Assembly: GCA_022419385.1 (NCBI GenBank)
Contig: JAJUBI010000004.1
Span: forward strand, 1,116,001 to 1,180,000
Origin: Paraconiothyrium sp. Pb-2020
Taxonomy: Eukaryota; Ascomycota; Dothideomycetes; Pleosporales; Didymosphaeriaceae
Direction: 5' to 3'
DNA: 64,000 nucleotides
Shown here: positions 57,713 through 64,000 of the stretch, in pieces
Position numbering within the stretch: position 1 is the first letter of the stretch
How the letters are laid out: every line of letters starts with the position of its first letter
Translations under genes and position numbers: made by a program
The notes under the pieces: model-generated
Database searches by the model: none
What the model saw: the letters and a program-made list of their open reading frames with translations, nothing else
Told to the model about the DNA's origin: nothing

Positions 57713-60042
57713 ACTCCCACCAATCTGTGCGGAGAAGCGGGCCGCTGTCTCATATCTCAGGGATATCGTCTTGGTTGCTGGCACGAGGGTGCTATTCATA
57801 AGCCTTGTGCGTCCCTCGTAGCGGCTTTGTGGGGACGGTCACGGAAACGGAACGGGCTGTTTCAAGAACTGAAATACCGTATGAACTTGAATTGGGATAG
57901 CTGTCGAGGCAGATCCGGCAGGTGTTAGCCGGGTGGGAGGCGCTAGTGGGTACTGCTCTACAATAGAGGGTCTTTGGGGTATGGCAGTTCACGATCCGCA
58001 AGTCAAACATGCTACCGACATCACGTGAGCGGTGCACTCATCCAGCCAATGCGTTTTACCTAGCTATATGCCATCATAGGCGCACAAGATCGCAAGCAGC
58101 CTTGAATCACGAGTCCACGTTCGCTTTCTAGAAATGTCTGACGGTGGCGCTATTGTGACTGCGATTGGGTTGCAGTTGCTGCGATCTGAAGGACAGAGCG
58201 ATGACGCTCCGTGTGCTGCGTTGGACAGTCATCATTCTTTTGCTAACGTTACCAAGCCTTTAGCGTCGAGCTGCAGCCCATCACGATCTGCTTCGACAAT
58301 TCTATACGACATGATCGAAGATTGGTTTGCCCATGCTCACAACTACACGCCCTCATCGGTCTTCTGCGACACGGTCTGATAACGCCGCACTTGCCACCCA
58401 GGGTCTCGCCTGCGCTAACACAGCTCCTCCGCTCCGCTTGAGCCCACTACATCGCTGCCATTGGCCAGTACTACATCAACGGCGGAAAAAGACGTGCCCA
58501 GCCCTTCCACCCCGCCCCCTGACGGCTCAGCGGCGTTCCTTCGGAGCATCGGATGCATGCATCAGGCGTTGGCGCAGGGGAACACGACAAAAGCTTCGCG
58601 GTGTTGTGATGCTGATCCCGGGTGCACTTTGACGGATGAAGAGTGACGGGCAGGGCGACTAGCTCGCTTTTCGCCCACACAAGGAAATCCATACCGCAGC
58701 GGAGGAATGGGCTGATTGTCTGCAGTGTTGACTAGCGCTTGGAGGGTTTCCCTGCGCAGGGCGGAAGCCCTTGCCGCCAGTGAAAAGAACTGAACGTTCC
58801 ACCACACCATCAATCTCAGCTCTCTCGCCTCTCTCGCCTCTCTCGACTCTCCGCCAGCATGTACAGAAAGCCTAAGGCTGAGGGAGGGGCTGTCGTTCTG
58901 CTGGCCTGACACCCGGCACTGGCACGCCGGCGTGCAGCCTTTCCCGAAGCGCGCTGTTTGGCTGGGGCCCTGCATCGCGCTACGTGCCTGCGCCCGATCG
59001 CGTCCTTTGTCTCGATCCACAGCGCTCGCTAGTTCTGAAGCTCGCAGGCTTTGCGTCGGCCATTCAGCAAGAGTCAGGATGGTGCCTTTCAGCACCGCGT
59101 ACTGCCAGAACGCTCGACGAAGTCTCGCCGAATATTGTGCCAGTGCGAAGTTTCCTGCGACGCCTGCCTTGCTCCAGCCGTCGTCAGGCATCGGCGTGCC
59201 CGCCGATCTTTTCCCTCTGACCTCACCAGTTGCCGGCCACTGTCCATCCATCTCAAAATTCCACCCTCCCCTCCTCTGCCAGGCCCTCGCCCTTCTCGTA
59301 AAATCGCCGATACCTTCGCAGCTGGACAACCACCGCATTGCCATGGCCGCCATCTCTCCTAGGCACATTTTCGCTCCGAGGATCTAGCTGGACCCCGTTC
59401 TGGTCTTCCACCCGCCTTTCTCGACGCGTGTGCACCGTGTGAGCCTATGGTCCACCGCCCACTGCTGTACATGCCCGCTGCGGACGCGCCCAATGCCGTG
59501 CGGACCCAACCTGAACCCTACTGGCCGCTATATGGTTGTGCCTGCATTAGGATATCTCGGTTCCCTCCCAGCATTGTGCCTGTGAAAGCACCGTAATTGC
59601 GCCCGGCTGCGGTACCGTAAAATCATTAGACAGCCCTGATCAGATCGGTCCGGGACCCACCTTCCCCAAATCCACGCTGCGTGCTACTCCTCCGTATGGA
59701 CGAGTGCTAGACAACTACCCACCATACTTACTCTTCTTGCGCTTTGCGCCCTGCAACACTTGAACACCAACCTATTTTTCCTATTGCCCGGAGCCGCCAC
59801 TGGCGCATTGGCCGCCACTCGCACCAATCAGAAAATTCCTGCCCGAGCTCTGTATTTCCTATTTGGCTCTTGTATACTCCGCGGGGCGATTCAACGACGT
59901 CTGAAACGCGTAGCTATTGCCACCGGCGCCGTAACACTACTACTCTGGTCGGACTGGGAGTAAAGCCCGTATTACTTTTCTCTTGCGACACAAACAACAC
60001 CATCACCACTATATTGCGATACGCCATCAAGAGTCTCCCTAC
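57713..60042. other. 2.3 kb without a supported gene
   Basis: Several GC-rich open frames exist, the longest being 268 codons on the minus strand (59368-58562). They have Arg/Ala-biased composition and no motif. The last 300 bp is a C-rich leader-like stretch for the HMG gene. Confidence 0.4.
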
Positions 60043-61776
60043 ATGAGCGACCTAGCGGAGCGGCTGGCGCGATTGGGACTGTCCCAATACCTGGAAGCAC
60101 TTGTATCCGAGGGCTTCGACACTTGGGAGACCGTCCTCGACATTACCGAATCGGACCTGTGAGTGGAATCTTTCCGGTGTACATTGATTGTATCCGCTAA
60201 CCCGAAATAGTGGTTCTCTCAACGTCAAACTTGGACATCGAAGAGTATGTACACCGAGGTTGCACAGCAAATGCTGTATTCTAACACTAGCTAGAAGCTT
60301 CAACGGGCAATCGCCGAAACGCGACGACAGTCCTCGACTCGTCCGCTGCCTATCGCACTCGAACATGCAGGCAGCGTTGACGGCTCGTATCGCAGCGACG
60401 ACTCCGCAACAGAAAGCAAAGTCAGGCAGGGCGAAGCCTCAACCACAGGCGTGACACCCGGCGCAAAGAGGAAATACAGACGACATCCCAAAGTCAGTTT
60501 TGGTCACACACGTCGCCGCGTGTCCTTCCCATTGCAGTTTGGTCTTATTCTAACTATTCCCAGCCGGATGAACATGCGCCGGAGCGACCTCCGTCGGCTT
60601 ATGTCATCTTCTCTAATCGTGAGCATTCCTCTTGTAGCTCTCAGCTTTATCCCTCTAACATCGCATTAGAAGTGAGGGAGACTTTGAAAGGTCAGGACTT
60701 GTCCTTCACTGAGATCGCTAAGATTGTTGGTGAAAGGTGGCAGGTGTTGCCTGCCGACTCTCGTGAAGCTTGCGAACGCCAGGCCAATTCTGCCAAAGAG
60801 AAGTACTACGCTGAGCTTGCAGAGTACAAGAAAACGTCTGAATACGAATTGTACCAGAAATATTTAGAGGAGTTTAAGGCGAAACATGCTGCTCCACCAA
60901 AGGGTAAGTCATTCCACCCGCCGCAATGGCTAATTGTAACTTTCGGTGACAGAGGCAGAAGGCAAACGATCCAAGATGGAGGCAGACACAGCCACATCGA
61001 CACGGACCAGCAGTCACGATCAGGCTGAACGCACAATGGGGCGAAGAATCAGCTCAGCTCAGTCGGACATCTGGGCTGGCCATGTTCGGACTGAAACGAG
61101 TCCTCCAATGGGGCCCTCACGGTTGCCCTCAGGGCCCCCGCACCCGTCTAAATCAACATCGCCTGCTATCCTTAGTCGTTCTGGGTTCAATTCACCGAGG
61201 ATGCCCGAGCATTACTCCCCGCTTTCGGCTTCGCCGCGCTCGGCATCTCTCAACAAAGAGAGCTCCTTCGAAACGACATCGAGCGTCATGGCCAGGGATG
61301 CCAGAAGCCAGTTTGACCCAAGCCCACCATACCCATCATCGTATGGTCCCGGGTCTTATCCTCCATCAACCACACCACCTTCATATAGCGCCCATTACCA
61401 AGCCCCCATCGATCTGCCATCGCGGCGATCAAATCGAGAGATGCATCGGCTCCCACCATTAACCCACGAAGATACGACACTATCATCAGATAGCGGCCAG
61501 GGTGGATACGCAGCCAGCTACACCCCACAAACTCTCCCAGCTATCGATGTTTCCAAGTCGATGCGTGTGCTGCCGGCACCCGTGCTCAGTGGCATGGCAT
61601 CTGCCCCGTCACATCTCGATCGTCCATCAGCACCGCCACTGCCGAAACCCACCCAACAACACACAGACTACAGAACAAATTCTTCTCTTGCTGCGTTACT
61701 AAGAGCTGGAGAATTGGCAAGAGTAGCAGACGCAGACGCAGACGATGAAGATATGGATACGTCAGGATATGCTTGA
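60043..61776 (+). CDS. SAM-domain plus HMG-box protein
   Basis: Six exons (60043-60158, 60211-60244, 60295-60492, 60564-60618, 60670-60903, 60953-61776) give 486 aa in frame. Residues 1-58 form a SAM-like helical bundle (LARLGLSQYLEALVSEGFD, LGHRRKLQRAI). A basic linker (GAKRKYRRHP) leads to an HMG box at about 120-195: ERPPSAYVIFSN, SFTEIAKIVGERWQ, EKYYAELAEYK. The C-terminal 270 residues are Ser/Pro/Tyr-rich and disordered, ending in an acidic run (ADADADDEDMD). HMG boxes bend DNA, and SAM domains give protein or RNA contacts; the combined protein is probably a nuclear regulator. Short introns split the SAM and HMG domains. Confidence 0.9.
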
Positions 61777-63718
61777 AGTTATCGAGCCACCACTATACCC
61801 CGCACTTACTAGAGTGCAGACTCATTTGTTTCTTCCAAGCTTCTATGGCATATTTTACCAAGCGAATGATCGCTCCATTGGCAGGATCAATCCAGTACAT
61901 TTGCAATGGCACATATCGTCTTCTATTCTTCAATTCTCAATAAGATTCCACTTCATAACGCCAACGACCATTTTCATCTCCCATTTCTTGATGCGCACTT
62001 GCGCACAAAGGCGCAGTGGTAAGGATGCATTTGTCAAGGTGATGCGTATATGATTGGACTGACTCGCAAATCCGCACATTCAACACTTAATGTTGACGGA
62101 CACAAGGCGGAAGTCTTCAATGCCAAATATACATGTTGTGCCTATTGCTTCGGCACCACATGAGGACAGCCAAGCGGCGTAGGCCATGTATGCCATATGC
62201 CTGCATCGCAGACCGCGAAGCTTCTACGACGGCCATTGATATTCTGGCAACGGTTTCCTCGCACTTCCGCAACTAGCTAATCAACACCGCCCCTGTATAA
62301 TACGCGAAATCAAAACTCAAATTACCGGCTTCGAAGCCTACCAACTCAGCTCGCCCTGAATGTCGATGTAGTCGGCCAGGCTGAGTCGTCTAAAGTACGC
62401 GCTCTGGACTGCTCCAGACCGCGCGGTAGCTCACCGCTGTGCTCACGGGATTCGCGCTCTCGTGTTGACACTGACAGCTACTGGTGTTGTACTCTGTAGC
62501 CAATCGGACACATAGTTTCCTTTCCGACCTGAGGCTGAGGGTCTAGACTCCAGAAGTCGCATCATATTGTTCTCTAGGACGTACATACTCACGGCCACGG
62601 TGTAAGATCTCGATGTCTACGCTTCACCATCAGTAGATTGCCGATGGCGAATTTGCCTTGTGCCATTCTACACCACTAGCTGGTCCTCGTATCGAAATTG
62701 ATTGCCCCAACCGAGCAGAGAAACCGATCGAGGATTGCAGTTCCCACAAGCTTTTTCGAAAGCCAACTATGAAGGCTGAACCTGTTGATCACTACCTGTT
62801 CAGGTTTTGCGTGCTTACCCATGTGGAGCATGCAAAACAGTGCACTTTGCCATTGTTGGCCGATGCGGATGGTGCAGAAGTTGAGCTGGGATTATGGTAA
62901 TCTGCATGCAGAAAAAGGACCGCCAATTGGCCCTGGTCATGCGGAAACCTGAGAACGGACCTCGCTTATAAGACGCTCGCAGAGGATTAGGCCCCGGGTG
63001 GGGGCATTCCATGGGCTGGTTCCGCGGAGCGATGGTACACCACGTTGGCTGGAACTTGGGTTAGGGTAGTACAAGCGTCAAAGCTTTACAGGGCAGCCTT
63101 TCGTTACGAGAACGGATGGAGTAGATAAGCATGGCAATCAGGAGGATTTTTGCTTCATGTGGACCTGATTTCGCCACCGCGAAGTATCCGAGAGCAATGA
63201 TCTGCGTGCAAGACATACTCAAATGCCGATTTCCCGCCTTACATTGATTACAGATGTTTCAGGTCCCTCTTATTCCCGTCACTTCACAGTTCGTGCCTGG
63301 TCATTCCCAGACGGCTTGTAGCATTTCATTCCGTATGCGCTTTCAGACGCTATCTAGAAATACTGTCCCGCAACGTTCTGAACACCTCAGCAACCAACCC
63401 GCAACCCGCGGGGACCGTTAGCTTACGCGAATGCGACCTACAACATACACAAGGCCGTACTTGCTACTGTAGGCCATTATGTACTAGGGGGAAATGGTAG
63501 CCGGACTAGGTGCATGTGCATACGCGCCAAGACCGCAAGCGTGCCGACCCGTTGGGCACCTGGGCAAGATCTAGACTCCAGATTACACTTTCTCTCCACC
63601 TGTCAAGCGCCCGCAACCTTCCCACCTCCGGTACCCTTTCCGGCGAGACCACAGAAAAACTTCCGCCATCCTGCCAAGAAGCACGTACCAGGGACATCGC
63701 AAATTCCCGCTGAAGTAC
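61777..63718. other. 1.9 kb without a supported gene
   Basis: Downstream of the HMG gene; only short frames. No RNA gene, TIR or repeat noticed. Confidence 0.4.
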
Positions 63719-64000
63719 ATGGCGGGGCAAACGGAGGGCGGAGCGGGAGCGCTTCCGGGGAGGAAACTGCTCAAGCTGCTTCCGCTGGGCGTCAGTCAGG
63801 TGCCGAGACACCCTGAACTACACGCTGGGCAGCACAGTCCTCCTGGTGTCGCGGCGTTCGTCACGCAATGTCTCAAAGAAGCGACCGAGGAAGACTTCAG
63901 TTCCTTTCACAAGATGGGGGAGGCAAGGGAAAGTGTGGATGCTGGCGGGAAAAAGCACCCTATTGTCATTGAGAAGCTGAAGAAGAAGGACGATGTGGAA
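63719..64000 (+). CDS. Start of a gene cut by the window edge
   Basis: ATG at 63719 opens a frame that stays open to the last base (94 codons). It reads MAGQTEGGAGALPGRKLL, later GVAAFVTQCLKEATEEDFS, and ends with a Lys-rich helix (IEKLKKKDDVE). Codon composition and a charged helical pattern look coding. No family recognised. It could also be a later exon whose start lies upstream. Confidence 0.5.
   Translation, partial: MAGQTEGGAGALPGRKLLKLLPLGVSQVPRHPELHAGQHSPPGVAAFVTQCLKEATEEDFSSFHKMGEARESVDAGGKKHPIVIEKLKKKDDVE

Noticed and set aside
58562..59368. 268-codon minus-strand open frame
   Set aside because: Arg/Ala/Gly-rich composition of a GC-rich noncoding stretch, open also on the opposite strand, no motif, signal or splice logic.

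Overview
The window is nuclear DNA of a filamentous ascomycete (Pezizomycotina). Genes have several short introns of about 45-70 nt with GTAAGT-type donors and CTRAC branch sites. The gene set is fungal: Zn(II)2Cys6 transcription factors, a GH7 cellobiohydrolase, a GH10 xylanase with a C-terminal CBM1, a ferric-reductase-type oxidoreductase and a double-zinc-ribbon protein. A Dothideomycete would fit, but I cannot prove the class from sequence alone. Splice models below were built by hand from frame, donor/acceptor and family motifs; where I give exon phases, they add up to an intact frame.

Layout. 1-7 kb: the 3' part of telomerase reverse transcriptase (TERT), a TBC-domain protein whose two GAP fingers are not recognisable, and one weak gene. 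7-9.9 kb: nothing convincing. 9.9-14.3 kb, minus strand: a ferric-reductase-like gene directly behind a secreted GH7 cellobiohydrolase. 17-20 kb: a Zn2Cys6 regulator with an apparent frame break. 20-24 kb: a minus-strand locus of repeated exon/intron modules that I cannot assign to any known family. 24.8-27.4 kb: a TPR-SET protein. 28.8-30.2 kb: GH10-CBM1 xylanase. 30.5-34.7 kb: two unknown genes and a protein with two tandem, nearly identical Zn2Cys6 clusters. 35-45 kb: gene-poor, with small unknown genes and a double-zinc-ribbon protein. 45-48.6 kb: a Zn2Cys6 regulator divergent from a type-B carboxylesterase. 50.5-52.4 kb: a mosaic of gene fragments and a hairpin repeat array. 52.6-57.7 kb: a very long WRN-type 3'-5' exonuclease divergent from LSM5. 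60-61.8 kb: a SAM plus HMG-box protein. The right edge cuts a gene.

How the genes fit together. Housekeeping functions (telomere maintenance, U6 snRNP assembly, exonuclease, HMG chromatin protein) are at or near the ends. The middle is accessory: secreted plant-wall enzymes (GH7, GH10-CBM1, esterase), regulators, small orphan genes and duplicated or decaying sequence. The most unusual items are the 20-24 kb modular locus, the 51 kb hairpin array with compensatory stem changes, and the tandem Zn2Cys6 protein.
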